Shown here: positions 34,204-43,003 of the stretch, one piece after another
Numbering within the stretch: position 1 is the stretch's first letter
Layout of the letters: each line of letters begins with the position of its first letter
Source: CAYMDS01 sp964653195
Lineage (GTDB): Bacteria > Patescibacteriota > Microgenomatia > Levybacterales > UBA12049
DNA: 53,894 nucleotides
NCBI GenBank assembly: GCA_964653195.1
Contig: CAZZCX010000007.1
Location: 1 to 53,894, forward strand
Direction of reading: 5' to 3'
Notes under the pieces: model-generated
Told to the model about the DNA's origin: nothing
Database searches by the model: none
What the model saw: only the letters and a program-made list of their open reading frames with translations
Made by a program: the position numbers and the translations under genes

Positions 34204-36090
34204 ATGAAAATTTTATTTAAAAACAGATCAGTCTTTTTTCTTTTTGTTGCTTTATTTTCACTATCAGCCATTTTCTTATTAAATAATTTTAATAAAGTTT
34301 TGGCAGAAACACCTGGTAATCTTAAAAATGTTTATTGTAGGATGACTCGGGGAGAGTTAAATGCATCAATGTGGCGGGTCTGTAACGGATACGATAATAC
34401 TGAAGCAGGTTATTTGGGCTGGGAAGCAATTTCAGATAATCATAGTACAACAACTGAAAATACTATAAAAATTGGCAATCCTGTCTACCTTCAAAATATT
34501 GCACCTCAAAATTCTAACAAAAACCATAACAATCAAGATACGAAATGCTCTGTAGTGCAGCATGACGGATTGAACAATACAAATTATCCAGGATTTCCAT
34601 CAAATCAATATGCTGACGTTTGGGTTCAGTATTCAGCTGATGCCAGTAATTACTGTATCATCCATCATAATCCGAACCAACAGAATTTAAATCACTGTGT
34701 TTTTAATGGCGGTGCCAAACAATTTGGAGATGCAGATATTCCGGGAAGCAGCTTAAATACCCAACTTAAAGCAAAGTTTGATCAAATTTGCGTAGCACCA
34801 TCTCCCACACCTGTAACGGGCTCATTAAGCACCGTCTGTACTCCTCCTAATCAAAACTACATAAACAATGCTGACAATAATCTTTCGTACAATCTTAATG
34901 TTACTGATTTGCCTGCAAATTCAAATGCACAAGTACAATATCAGCTTTGTATAAATCCACAAACAGATCAAGGCCATCGGTCTGTGTATCATTATTATTT
35001 CAACTCAGGAGCAAATTGGGAGGGTCCGAAAAATTCAGAAGGGCTACCATCGTGGGCATGTTATAAAATTGGTGAAAATGTCACAACAAATAATACTTAT
35101 CATTCACGTACCTGGAATGAAACGATACCATTGTATGGGAATACTCCAGGTGAGCCTAAAAACATAGAGACAATGGCAAAATTCGTGAGGGATGCAGCTG
35201 AAGTCGGTAATATGAATATCAATACAGTATTTAGAACAAAAGTGGTAGTTACGGTAAACGGTGTAAAAAATGATCAAATCGTCGCACCTCAGTTGAGAAA
35301 AATTCATCCAACAGCTTGCTACATAGCACCTACTGCAACTCCAACCAATACACCAACCTCAACGCCAACACCCCCAGCTTGCAATTGGACACATACAGTT
35401 CTTACAAGTGATTGGATGGGAGGAGTTATCAATCATACGTCCAAATCAAATACAGTCACACTCACAGGACTGGATTATAGTAGGCAAATTAAAGTTGGCG
35501 TAGATTGGGGTTGGACAGGGAATGTTGGTGGCAATAATCCGCAAAAAGGCCCTGTTGATATTGAAGGGACGATACATGATCTGCTCGCTGATTCACATCA
35601 TCAGACAAATGAAACAAGTAAAGTTGAATTTAAACCAGTCAAAAAAGATGGCACATTGGACTATGCGAATAAAAAGGATATTAACTGTCTTGATGTAGGC
35701 GAATTCAAGCCTGCGAATTCCAATCTTACCCGCTTTTCAGATGGCAGAAAAGTATATTACTATCCAAATCCTTCTAATGATTTGAATCCTGTACTCTCAT
35801 CCAACTTACAAGAAGTAATGAACGGAGGCGGAGAATGGTATACGTGTCCTGTAGATAGCGTCAGCGGAGGTGGATGGCCACAGCTCTCTCTGAAAAACGT
35901 AAACCTAAATCCATCTTCACCAAGTAGACCTAACTGGACATGGAAATACTTGCAACTTAATTCAAATATACATGATAACAAGTTAAAAATAGATAAGCTA
36001 TTTACTGGCGGACCGATAACCTCAAACAACAAGCTTAAAGGCTCGCATTATACGCGGGTAATAGTCTCCTGGTGTCAAGCCCCTAATTAG
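34204..36090 (+). CDS. Large secreted protein of unknown function
   Basis: 628 residues with a signal peptide or N-terminal anchor (residues 9-35, FLFVALFSLSAIFLLNN, cleavage possible after VLA). Mature part is rich in Asn, Thr and Ser with about 16 cysteines in loosely spaced pairs, which suits an exported, disulfide-stabilised protein. A Thr/Pro linker (PTATPTNTPTSTPTPP) divides it near residue 385 into two parts; the second contains several Trp/Gly-rich strands. No family recognised. The same linker style is found in the dockerin proteins at 8-14 kb. A promoter and terminator-like hairpin lie just upstream. Confidence 0.82.
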   Translation: MKILFKNRSVFFLFVALFSLSAIFLLNNFNKVLAETPGNLKNVYCRMTRGELNASMWRVCNGYDNTEAGYLGWEAISDNHSTTTENTIKIGNPVYLQNIAPQNSNKNHNNQDTKCSVVQHDGLNNTNYPGFPSNQYADVWVQYSADASNYCIIHHNPNQQNLNHCVFNGGAKQFGDADIPGSSLNTQLKAKFDQICVAPSPTPVTGSLSTVCTPPNQNYINNADNNLSYNLNVTDLPANSNAQVQYQLCINPQTDQGHRSVYHYYFNSGANWEGPKNSEGLPSWACYKIGENVTTNNTYHSRTWNETIPLYGNTPGEPKNIETMAKFVRDAAEVGNMNINTVFRTKVVVTVNGVKNDQIVAPQLRKIHPTACYIAPTATPTNTPTSTPTPPACNWTHTVLTSDWMGGVINHTSKSNTVTLTGLDYSRQIKVGVDWGWTGNVGGNNPQKGPVDIEGTIHDLLADSHHQTNETSKVEFKPVKKDGTLDYANKKDINCLDVGEFKPANSNLTRFSDGRKVYYYPNPSNDLNPVLSSNLQEVMNGGGEWYTCPVDSVSGGGWPQLSLKNVNLNPSSPSRPNWTWKYLQLNSNIHDNKLKIDKLFTGGPITSNNKLKGSHYTRVIVSWCQAPN

Positions 36091-36109
36091 GTTTTAACGA
36101 TGAGTTTGT

Positions 36110-36115
36110 TATAAT
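36110..36115 (+). promoter_or_regulatory. Extended -10 box, leaderless arrangement, before mutM
   Basis: TGT-TATAAT with six bases to the ATG at 36122, so transcription should begin at the start codon. Confidence 0.55.
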
Positions 36116-36121
36116 CTTCAC

Positions 36122-36967
36122 ATGCCTGAATTACCTGAGGTAGAAACTATAAAATTAAAACTGCAGAAATTCTTAACAGGACATAGTATAGACAATATAC
36201 TCGTAAATTGGAAAAAAATTTTCCCTGCGGATTCTGAAAAAGTATTGAATTCAAAAATAATCATGATCAGAAGATATGGAAAAGTTCTTGTTTTTGATTT
36301 CGAAAATAAATACTCATTGGTTATCCATATTAAGATGACCGGACAGTTTATATATCGCGGACCGAATTTAGCTGATTTCCCTGTATTATCTAAGAAAGTT
36401 AACGGAGGTATTCCGGGTAAGCATACTCATGTAGTTTTTAATCTGGACCGTGGCGGAATACTTTATTATAACGATATGCGTAAATTCGGCTGGATGAAAG
36501 TAGTTAAATCAGATGATTTAAAAAGTATTTCTTTATTAAATTCGATGGGTCCTGAACCTTTAAGCAGTTTAAACCTAGAGTTATTTAGAGAAATATTGGA
36601 GAAAAATAAGAAATCTATTAAAGAAACGATTATGGATCAAGCGAAAATAGGCGGTGTGGGAAATATTTATGCCAACGATGCGCTTTATCTTGCGAAGATT
36701 TATCCTACGAGAAAAGCGAATTCATTAACTGAAGATGAAAGTAAATTGTTATTTCAATCGATTGAAGAAGTGTTAAAAAGAGGGATAAATAAAGGAGGTG
36801 CGAGTGAGAATTCATATGTAGCACCAGATGGAACAGAAGGAAGTTATCAGGATATAGCTTTGGTGTATGGCAAGAAGGGTGAAAAGTGTAAAAATTGTGG
36901 AAGTATTATTGAAAAAATAACTCTGGGGGGACGTGGAACGTTTTATTGTCCCATATGTCAGAAGTGA
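36122..36967 (+). CDS. mutM: Formamidopyrimidine-DNA glycosylase MutM (Fpg)
   Basis: 281 residues. MutM removes 8-oxoguanine and ring-opened purines and cuts the abasic site. The N-terminal MPELPEVETI supplies the catalytic Pro2 and Glu3; K54 in RYGKVLVFDF equals the conserved Lys; IGGVGNIYANDALY is the helix-two-turn-helix; the C-terminal zinc finger CKNCG ... CPICQK is intact. Normal length. One of several repair genes in this half of the window (with recF, ligase, EndoQ-like and the alkyltransferase-like protein). Confidence 0.96.
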   Translation: MPELPEVETIKLKLQKFLTGHSIDNILVNWKKIFPADSEKVLNSKIIMIRRYGKVLVFDFENKYSLVIHIKMTGQFIYRGPNLADFPVLSKKVNGGIPGKHTHVVFNLDRGGILYYNDMRKFGWMKVVKSDDLKSISLLNSMGPEPLSSLNLELFREILEKNKKSIKETIMDQAKIGGVGNIYANDALYLAKIYPTRKANSLTEDESKLLFQSIEEVLKRGINKGGASENSYVAPDGTEGSYQDIALVYGKKGEKCKNCGSIIEKITLGGRGTFYCPICQK

Positions 36968-37110
36968 ATTATTATATTATTTGCGAGTAATTTATTAACG
37001 AGTTGAAAAGCCAAAACTTGTAAACTTGTTTATAATTAATAAACATTGACTAAATCGGTTGTTTTCTGTATGCCTATATGATAGCTTAGAAGCTGCATAA
37101 ACAATCTAAT

Positions 37111-37809
37111 ATGTCTAAAAGAGATCGCATTATAATTTCAGTAGGTGGATCTTTGATAGTCCCTAGTACTGGTATTGATACTTCTTTTCTCTCAAAATTA
37201 AATCAATTTATCCGCAGGCAGATACTTAAATATCCATCCAGACAGTTTTTTCTGGTAATAGGAGGAGGGGTGACGGCAAGGCATTATCGAGATGCTGGGC
37301 GAGAAGTAGTCGGACATGATCTGAGCCCTGAAGATCTGGATTGGTTGGGAATTCACAGTACACGTTTAAATGCTCATCTGGTCAGAACTATTTTTAGAGA
37401 TATTGCACACCCATTTATTCTTAAAAACTATGAAATAATCCGTAAAGCAACGGAGTCGGTGATAGTTGCGAGTGGATGGAAGCCGGGGTTCTCAACAGAT
37501 TATGATGCTATAATGCTTTGTGATGATTATGGAATCCGTTCAGTCATTAATTTGAGTAATGTAACGAAAGTTTATGATAAAGATCCTAATGTTCATAAGG
37601 ATGCCAAGCCAATAGATAAGATCTCTTGGGCTGAGTTCAGGAATTTAGTTGGTGATAAATGGATTCCTGGTCTTCATGCCCCTTTTGACCCGATCGCTGC
37701 TCAAAAAGCTGAAAATTTGGGTGTAAAAGTAGTCGTTATGGGAAGTGATTTTGAGAACATAGAGCATTATCTTGAAGGACTACCATTTATTGGAACTGTG
37801 ATAGAATAG
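37111..37809 (+). CDS. pyrH: UMP kinase, archaeal-type (amino acid kinase family)
   Basis: 232 residues. The start IIISVGGSLI is the ATP-binding opening of the amino acid kinase fold; FLVIGGGVTARHYRDAG and VTKVYDKDPNV..DAKP match UMP kinases, in particular the shorter archaeal type. UMP kinase phosphorylates UMP to UDP in pyrimidine synthesis. The alternative is another member of the same fold (for example an isopentenyl-phosphate or glutamate kinase), but the YDKDPN..DA pattern favours UMP kinase. Stands between mutM and recF without tight coupling. Confidence 0.85.
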   Translation: MSKRDRIIISVGGSLIVPSTGIDTSFLSKLNQFIRRQILKYPSRQFFLVIGGGVTARHYRDAGREVVGHDLSPEDLDWLGIHSTRLNAHLVRTIFRDIAHPFILKNYEIIRKATESVIVASGWKPGFSTDYDAIMLCDDYGIRSVINLSNVTKVYDKDPNVHKDAKPIDKISWAEFRNLVGDKWIPGLHAPFDPIAAQKAENLGVKVVVMGSDFENIEHYLEGLPFIGTVIE

Positions 37810-37822
37810 CTCATATAATTTC

Positions 37823-37910
37823 CTATTTCGTATTTCCAATCTCAAATTAATTTAATAATTTCGCACTTCGAAACTAATTGGCGACACGCAACTGGAAACT
37901 GGAAATTACC
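37823..37910. repeat. Degenerate heptamer repeats before recF
   Basis: ATTTCCT-ATTTCGT-ATTTCCA-ATCTCAA at about 37827-37854, and AACTGGA twice (37889-37902). Seven-base period with changing sequence. An upstream TTG-initiated extension of recF would be translated from this repeat, so it was not accepted. Confidence 0.6.
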
Positions 37911-38975
37911 ATGATTCTAAAACGTCTCTTACTCCAAAATTTCCGCAGTTATGATTCAGCCGATTTTTCGTTTTCTTCATCGACTACTTTCATAGTAGGT
38001 CCGAATACCGCAGGTAAATCAAATATAATTGAATCTATTTCTTTGCTATCTCTTGGTAAAAGCAAAAGAGCAGATCAATACGAGCAGCTTATTAAAATAG
38101 ATGAAGACATAAGTAGGGTGAAGGGGAGTGTAGAAAGTAAAGATAATGAAAAGAGGGAGCTTGAGGTAACTTTAGCGAAAGGCGAGATGTGGGGTAAGAA
38201 TGGGGTTATTAAAAAGTATTTATTAAATGGCTTACCAAAAAGAAGAACAGACTTTGCAGGTATATTACCAACACTTTTATTTGAACCATCTGAATTGGAT
38301 CTGATTTCCGGTTCTCCTGGTCTTAGGCGTGATTTGATGGATGAAGTTCTAGAGCAGACTGATAGGCAGTATAGGCGTGATATGCTTACTTATACAAAAG
38401 CGTTAAGACAGAGAAACGCTTTATTGCAAAGAGCAAGAGAGTCTGGTGTGAGGGCTGAAAAGCAATTTAATTATTGGGATGAAGTTGTTATACGTTCAGG
38501 AACTACTATTACAGAAAAGCGCAGACAGTTTATAGAGTTTTTAAATAATTCAGAAAAAAAATTATTTCTTCTTTATATAACATATGATCCTAGTGTTATA
38601 TCTGCAGATAGGCTTTTGCAGTATCGTGAGGCGGAAATTGGTGCAGGAGTTACGCTTGTGGGTCCACACCGAGATGATGTCATCTTCTCAATGAAGCGGG
38701 AAAATGAGATAGAGTTGCCACTTAAAGCATATGGCTCAAGAGGTCAGCAAAGACTCGGTGTATTACAGCTGAAGCTACTTCAGCTTGAATATATGCGGGA
38801 AATTTTAAGTGAGCCTCCTGTGCTTTTGCTTGATGATATTTTCTCTGAGTTAGATGATGAGCATATAAAGCATCTACTAGGCGTTATAGGGAAGCAGCAA
38901 ACTATTATTACGACTACACATAAGGAGTTTTTAGATAACGCAGGAATAAAAAAATCGTTTATAATTGAACTATAA
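37911..38975 (+). CDS. recF: DNA replication/repair protein RecF
   Basis: 355 residues from the ATG at 37911; the frame is open from 37878 but those codons are repeat DNA. RecF is an SMC-like ATPase that helps load RecA at gaps. The Walker A motif GPNTAGKSN is at residues 30-38; FRSYDSADF precedes it as in the family; the signature region YGSRGQQRLGVLQLKLLQLE and Walker B LLLDDIFSELDDEHI are at the C-terminus. Complete. Usual neighbours dnaN and gyrB are absent. Confidence 0.94.
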   Translation: MILKRLLLQNFRSYDSADFSFSSSTTFIVGPNTAGKSNIIESISLLSLGKSKRADQYEQLIKIDEDISRVKGSVESKDNEKRELEVTLAKGEMWGKNGVIKKYLLNGLPKRRTDFAGILPTLLFEPSELDLISGSPGLRRDLMDEVLEQTDRQYRRDMLTYTKALRQRNALLQRARESGVRAEKQFNYWDEVVIRSGTTITEKRRQFIEFLNNSEKKLFLLYITYDPSVISADRLLQYREAEIGAGVTLVGPHRDDVIFSMKRENEIELPLKAYGSRGQQRLGVLQLKLLQLEYMREILSEPPVLLLDDIFSELDDEHIKHLLGVIGKQQTIITTTHKEFLDNAGIKKSFIIEL

Positions 38976-38976
38976 T
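38971..38976 (+). promoter_or_regulatory. -10 box, leaderless arrangement, over the recF stop codon
   Basis: TATAAT covering the recF stop (TAA at 38973-38975), seven bases before the ATG at 38984. Supports the reality of the small gene that follows. Confidence 0.45.
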
Positions 38977-38983
38977 TTAATTT

Positions 38984-39187
38984 ATGGTAAATGTAAAAGA
39001 ATTACATAGACTAAAAAGTCGTTATAATGAACCAGATGATACTGTATATTCATTTCCTGCTGATCAAGAAGTTGATCTAAGTGAGTATCAAGAAATTCTA
39101 CCCAGAAGAAGGGGAAAGCTGAGGTTTTTTTACAGAAGACCTATGACTAATACAAATCTCGGACATACATCGAAAAAATTTGAGTAG
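38984..39187 (+). CDS. Small basic hypothetical protein after recF
   Basis: 67 residues, no family recognised. Acidic first half (DDTVYSFPADQEVDLSEYQ) and strongly basic second half (PRRRGKLRFFYRRP). No membrane segment. It has no ribosome site but a TATAAT seven bases upstream. In many genomes a small DUF721-type gene follows recF, but this sequence does not resemble it. Confidence 0.5.
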   Translation: MVNVKELHRLKSRYNEPDDTVYSFPADQEVDLSEYQEILPRRRGKLRFFYRRPMTNTNLGHTSKKFE

Positions 39188-39192
39188 TTATT

Positions 39193-39480
39193 TTATTGTT
39201 TTTTCCTCAGGTTCTCGAGGCGTTCAACTGTGCGGGTAAGATTTGTAGTTACAGCTACAGCAAGGATTGTGACAATGACTGCATAAATCAAAAGCGATAG
39301 GGCTCCGGAACCTACAGGAAGCCATTTCTTAATATAATTATTCACTAGCTCCTGAATTACGTTATTCCATGCCAGTGCTGCTACCAGTCCGAACCCGTTT
39401 GTAGCAAGTGTTGCCATTTGTTTGGCAACTATAAGGTGCATACCTAATTCTTCCTTTTTTTCTTTCTCTGTGCTTGTCAT
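39193..39480 (-). CDS. DUF5654-family small membrane protein
   Basis: 95 residues. Two membrane helices (residues 28-46, GFGLVAALAWNNVIQELV, and 60-82, ALSLLIYAVIVTILAVAVT) with charged ends; the AWNNVIQ...YI pattern after the first helix is characteristic of DUF5654, known from archaea and Candidate Phyla bacteria. Function not established. Divergent from the Fic gene with a 54-base spacer. Confidence 0.82.
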   Translation of the reverse strand: MTSTEKEKKEELGMHLIVAKQMATLATNGFGLVAALAWNNVIQELVNNYIKKWLPVGSGALSLLIYAVIVTILAVAVTTNLTRTVERLENLRKKQ

Positions 39481-39534
39481 GCCTGAATTATAGCATAATT
39501 GTTTTTTCTCGGGAATTATGCAACAATTGGTGCG

Positions 39535-40587
39535 ATGTTCACTCCTGTCTTTACTATAAGTAATTCAATTCTCAAAAACATCGGAATTATTGAAGCCGCT
39601 AAGGAAGTTATCGATCATGCGCCACTTCTTCCTTATTATGAAAAGAAATTTCAACAAGATGCAATGATACGTGCAGTTCATCACGGGACACATATAGAAG
39701 GAAACGAACTTAATCTTACTCAAGCTGAAAGGGTGATGCAGGGGCAAAACGTCATCGCGAGACAACGCGATGTACAGGAAGTAATTAATTACAGGAAAGT
39801 ACTTGAGAACATAGATGATCTACAAACATCACAGGGCAAATGGCAGATAGAAGAAGAATTGATAAGACGTATACATAAAATGACAGTAAGTAGAATATTG
39901 CCGGATGATAAGTGCGGGGAGTATCGAAGTACTCAGGTAGTGGTAAAGAATAATCAAACAGGGGAGGTGACTTTTAGACCACCTCCTGCGATATCGGTTC
40001 CTTTTCAGATTCGTGATTTAGTTGCGTTCATAAATGATACGTCTAGTAAAGAAATTCACTCTGTTTTGAGGTCAGGTATTGTTCATTATGAATTGGTGAA
40101 AATACATCCCTTTGTCGACGGTAACGGACGAGTAGCGCGTTTTCTCGCTACTCTAATACTATTTCAAGAAGGATATGATATACGGAAGTTTTTTTCTTTA
40201 GAGGAGCATTATGATCGTGATGCAGGTGCATATTATAGTGCATTGCAGTCAGTAGCGAAAAATAATGGTGATCAAACAATGTGGCTTACGTATTTCACAG
40301 AGGGACTTGCGATAGAATTAACCAAAGTAAAAGAAAAGGTTGAACGAATATCTATTGATGGTAAGTTGAGATCGAAATTAGGAGGCAAACCTCTCCTATT
40401 ATCTGAGAGGCAGTTAAAGATAATTGAATATATTCAGGAGACTGGATATCTGCAGAACAATGGGTTTAAGCAATTGTTTCCTTTCGTATCTGAAGATACT
40501 GTACTTAATGAATTGAAAGGGTTAATTGCTAGCGGAATACTTAAGAAACACGGAGCGACTAAAGCAGCTAAGTATGTTATGAAATAA
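39535..40587 (+). CDS. Fic-domain protein (AMPylase-type)
   Basis: About 350 residues from the ATG at 39535 (frame open from 39499 by TTG). The Fic core motif HPFVDGNGRVAR is complete (about residues 191-202), so transfer of AMP or another nucleotide to a protein hydroxyl is possible. Upstream, GTHIEGNELNL near residue 50 is like the inhibitory helix [S/T]xxxE[G/N] of self-inhibited Fic proteins. A C-terminal winged helix (LSERQLKIIEYIQETGYLQN) probably binds DNA. This arrangement is common in chromosomal class II Fic proteins. Target unknown. No antitoxin gene is beside it. Confidence 0.9.
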   Translation: MFTPVFTISNSILKNIGIIEAAKEVIDHAPLLPYYEKKFQQDAMIRAVHHGTHIEGNELNLTQAERVMQGQNVIARQRDVQEVINYRKVLENIDDLQTSQGKWQIEEELIRRIHKMTVSRILPDDKCGEYRSTQVVVKNNQTGEVTFRPPPAISVPFQIRDLVAFINDTSSKEIHSVLRSGIVHYELVKIHPFVDGNGRVARFLATLILFQEGYDIRKFFSLEEHYDRDAGAYYSALQSVAKNNGDQTMWLTYFTEGLAIELTKVKEKVERISIDGKLRSKLGGKPLLLSERQLKIIEYIQETGYLQNNGFKQLFPFVSEDTVLNELKGLIASGILKKHGATKAAKYVMK

Positions 40588-40608
40588 GAATCAAGTTATG
40601 AGTCACGA

Positions 40609-41067
40609 GTTATGAATTATGAGTCTATGAATAATAAAAAAGAATCACTTATAGCCACCAAGGTGTTTAAGTTCGTTATAGAAGTTATTAAAACTACAAA
40701 ATATTTACCTAAAACTTACGAGCACACTATTATTATCAAGCAGATCGTGCGCTCCGTTACTTCTGTAGGTGCTAATATTGAAGAGGCGCTCGCATCAAAT
40801 ACCAGAAAGGAATTTATTCATTCAATGAATGTTGCGAAAAAAGAGGCGAGGGAGACTCTGTATTGGTTGAAGTTACTTGCCGAAATAAATCTTCAGCAGA
40901 ATATTGACTTTTCCTTGCTTATGAAAGAGAATCAGGAAATTATTACTGTGTTAACTAGCATTGTGAAGACGTCAAGCGAAAGAGCTAAATAATTTATTAT
41001 TGTAAATGCATACGGATTTTATAACTGGATTAGTCTGACTCATAACTCAGCACTCATAATTCATAAC
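40609..41067. repeat. 16-bp inverted repeat of the heptamer family flanking the four-helix-bundle gene
   Basis: GTTATGAATTATGAGT at 40609-40624 and its exact reverse complement at 41052-41067, each within a longer degenerate GTTATGA-type heptamer array. The gene between starts inside the left copy. Confidence 0.85.
40612..40992 (+). CDS. Four-helix bundle protein (S23/23S rRNA IVP family)
   Basis: 126 residues if started at 40612, 121 from the ATG at 40627; the first lies inside the repeat, so the second is more likely. Motifs VRSVTSVGANIEEA, RKEFIHSMNVAKKEARETLYWLKL are those of the S23 / 'four helix bundle protein' family, found both as intervening-sequence ORFs in 23S rRNA genes and as free genes. 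They form pentamers; function is unknown. It is flanked by inverted copies of the heptamer repeat family, so a mobile or exchangeable cassette is possible. Confidence 0.88.
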   Translation: MNYESMNNKKESLIATKVFKFVIEVIKTTKYLPKTYEHTIIIKQIVRSVTSVGANIEEALASNTRKEFIHSMNVAKKEARETLYWLKLLAEINLQQNIDFSLLMKENQEIITVLTSIVKTSSERAK

Positions 41068-41071
41068 TTTT

Positions 41072-42919
41072 ATGTTATTTTCAACACTATCAACATTTTT
41101 TGAAAAACTTGAGACAACTTCATCAAGGCTTACAATGATCGATATTCTGTCAGATCTTTTTAAACGAACGAAAACTGAGGAGATTGATAAGGTGATGTAT
41201 TTACTACAGGGAAGAGTCGCGCCATTTTTTGAACCCGTTGAGATAGGAATAGCCGATAAGACTGCTGCTGCAGCATTAGCTGAAGCATTCTCATCCGACA
41301 AAGAATCAGTATTGAAAGAATATAGTGAAAAAGGGGATTTGGGAATAGTAGCGCAAGAATTAAGCAAAAGGCAAGACCTGCCTGCCGGCAGGCAGGGGGC
41401 AAAGGGCAAAGGAATGACAGTTGAAGTTGTTTTTGAAACTTTGGTAACCATAGCTAATACATCCGGTGAAGGGACGGTTGAGAAACGGATAAATTTATAT
41501 AAAAATATTGTTGAAAAATTGGATAACGTTTCAGTAAAGCATTTCGTGAGAATTGCATTGGGGAAAACGCGATTAGGTATAGGAGATCCAACTGTGCTTG
41601 ATGCGTTGGCTCTAGCTAAGTTAGGTGATAGGACGAAGAGAAAACTTCTGGAGAAAGCATATAACGAAACTTCAGATTTAGGCCTTATCGCAAAAACTTT
41701 ATTTGAAGAAGGATTAAAAGGAGTTGAAGAATTAAGCGTTACAGTGGGTAGACCTATTCGATCAGAGCTCTGTGAACGGCTACCAAATCCACAAAAGGTA
41801 TTTGAGAAGATGGACGCACCAGTCGGTGCATCCCTTCGGGGAGTGCATGCGACAATGAAGTACGATGGATTTCGGGTACAGATTCATAAAAACGGCGATA
41901 AGGTAGAGATGTTTTCCCGCAATCTTGAAGATATGACACATATGTTTCCTGAGCTCATAGAAGGAACTTTAAGGCAAGTTAAAGCAAAAACGGTGATATT
42001 GGACACGGAAGCACTTGCGTATCAACCTGAGTCAGAAGAATTTCTACCTTTCCAGGAAACTACGAAAAGAAGAAGAAAACATAATATTACTGAAGTCGCT
42101 AAAACACTTCCATTGAAGGCATTTGTTTTCGACATATTATACGTGGACGGCAAGTCACTTATCGATATGCCATTGACAGAGCGAATGAATGTTTTAGGAA
42201 AAACCCTTAGATTTGATCAGGAGGAAACTGGTTATGACACTTTAATACCTGCTACTGGAAGTGTTTTAAAGGAACCACAGGAGCTTCAGATAATGCTTGA
42301 TGACGCGATCTCTAAAGGACTTGAAGGTGTAGTGGTGAAGAGAGTGGATTCTGTTTATGAAGCAGGAGGAAGAAACTTTAACTGGGTTAAGCTGAAGAGA
42401 CACTCTTCTGGAGAATTGAATGATACTATTGACTGTGTAATTCTGGGCTACATTTTCGGAAAGGGGAAACGCACTGCATTTGGTGCAGGTGCATTACTTG
42501 TGGGTATTTATGATCAAAAAAAAGATGAATTCGTGTCAGTTTCGCGAATTGGCACAGGGCTAACTGATGAGGAATGGAGAAGTATTAAAGAAAAAACAAG
42601 AGGATTAGAACTAACTCATAAACCAGCAAGAGTAAATTCTTTAATTACCCCTTCAGTTTGGGTGAAACCTGAAATAGTTATTGAGGTTTTGGCAGACGAG
42701 ATTACAAGGAGTCCGCTGCATACAGCGGGTAGGGTCGTGAGTCAAGAGTCGATAGTCGTAAGTAAGAATACGAAAGAAAGCGACCAACGACCGGTGACCT
42801 TAGGGTATGCTTTGAGGTTTCCAAGGCTTGTGAATTTTAGAGATAGAGATAAGCGTCCTGAGGATGCGACTTCTGTAATGGAATTGATCGAGCTATATAA
42901 ATTACAGTCAAAGCGATAG
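41072..42919 (+). CDS. lig: ATP-dependent DNA ligase, archaeal type
   Basis: 615 residues. The N-terminal DNA-binding domain (residues 1-230) is followed by the nucleotidyltransferase core with the AMP-accepting K263 in MKYDGFRV, then ILDTEALAY, KAFVFDILYVDG, GLEGVVVKR and NWVKLKR, and an OB domain; all six ligase motifs are seen. This is the archaeal/eukaryotic Lig1 type, common in Candidate Phyla bacteria. A perfect 20-bp palindrome (41377-41396) interrupts the DNA-binding domain and is translated as DLPAGRQG. The C-terminus RPEDATSVMELIELYKLQSKR is followed downstream by a second, degenerate copy of the same tail. Confidence 0.94.
   Translation: MLFSTLSTFFEKLETTSSRLTMIDILSDLFKRTKTEEIDKVMYLLQGRVAPFFEPVEIGIADKTAAAALAEAFSSDKESVLKEYSEKGDLGIVAQELSKRQDLPAGRQGAKGKGMTVEVVFETLVTIANTSGEGTVEKRINLYKNIVEKLDNVSVKHFVRIALGKTRLGIGDPTVLDALALAKLGDRTKRKLLEKAYNETSDLGLIAKTLFEEGLKGVEELSVTVGRPIRSELCERLPNPQKVFEKMDAPVGASLRGVHATMKYDGFRVQIHKNGDKVEMFSRNLEDMTHMFPELIEGTLRQVKAKTVILDTEALAYQPESEEFLPFQETTKRRRKHNITEVAKTLPLKAFVFDILYVDGKSLIDMPLTERMNVLGKTLRFDQEETGYDTLIPATGSVLKEPQELQIMLDDAISKGLEGVVVKRVDSVYEAGGRNFNWVKLKRHSSGELNDTIDCVILGYIFGKGKRTAFGAGALLVGIYDQKKDEFVSVSRIGTGLTDEEWRSIKEKTRGLELTHKPARVNSLITPSVWVKPEIVIEVLADEITRSPLHTAGRVVSQESIVVSKNTKESDQRPVTLGYALRFPRLVNFRDRDKRPEDATSVMELIELYKLQSKR
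41377..41396. repeat. 20-bp perfect palindrome inserted in the DNA ligase gene
   Basis: CCTGCCTGCCGGCAGGCAGG, G+C-rich in an AT-rich gene, in frame (LPAGRQ). Degenerate relatives at 42927-42944 and 43449-43469. Confidence 0.9.
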
Positions 42920-42941
42920 TCAGAAGACCTGCCTGCCGGTA

Positions 42942-42998
42942 GGTGCTACAACAGTAGATGAGCTTGTGAAAATGTTTCAGTTGCAAGGGAAGAAGTAA
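42942..42998 (+). pseudogene. Relic: second copy of the DNA ligase C-terminal tail
   Basis: Read in its own frame this gives GATTVDELVKMFQLQGKK and a stop, which aligns without gaps to the ligase's last 18 residues DATSVMELIELYKLQSKR. It is out of frame with the ligase and separated from it by the degenerate palindrome. Confidence 0.7.
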
Positions 42999-43003
42999 AA
43001 TAT

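Noticed and set aside
37878..37910. TTG-initiated N-terminal extension of recF
   Set aside because: The extra codons are repeat DNA and the family start MILKRLLLQNFRSY matches the ATG at 37911.
42917..42998. Frameshift in the DNA ligase, with the relic as its true end
   Set aside because: The ligase already has a complete homologous tail before its own stop, so the downstream tail is an extra copy rather than a lost end.
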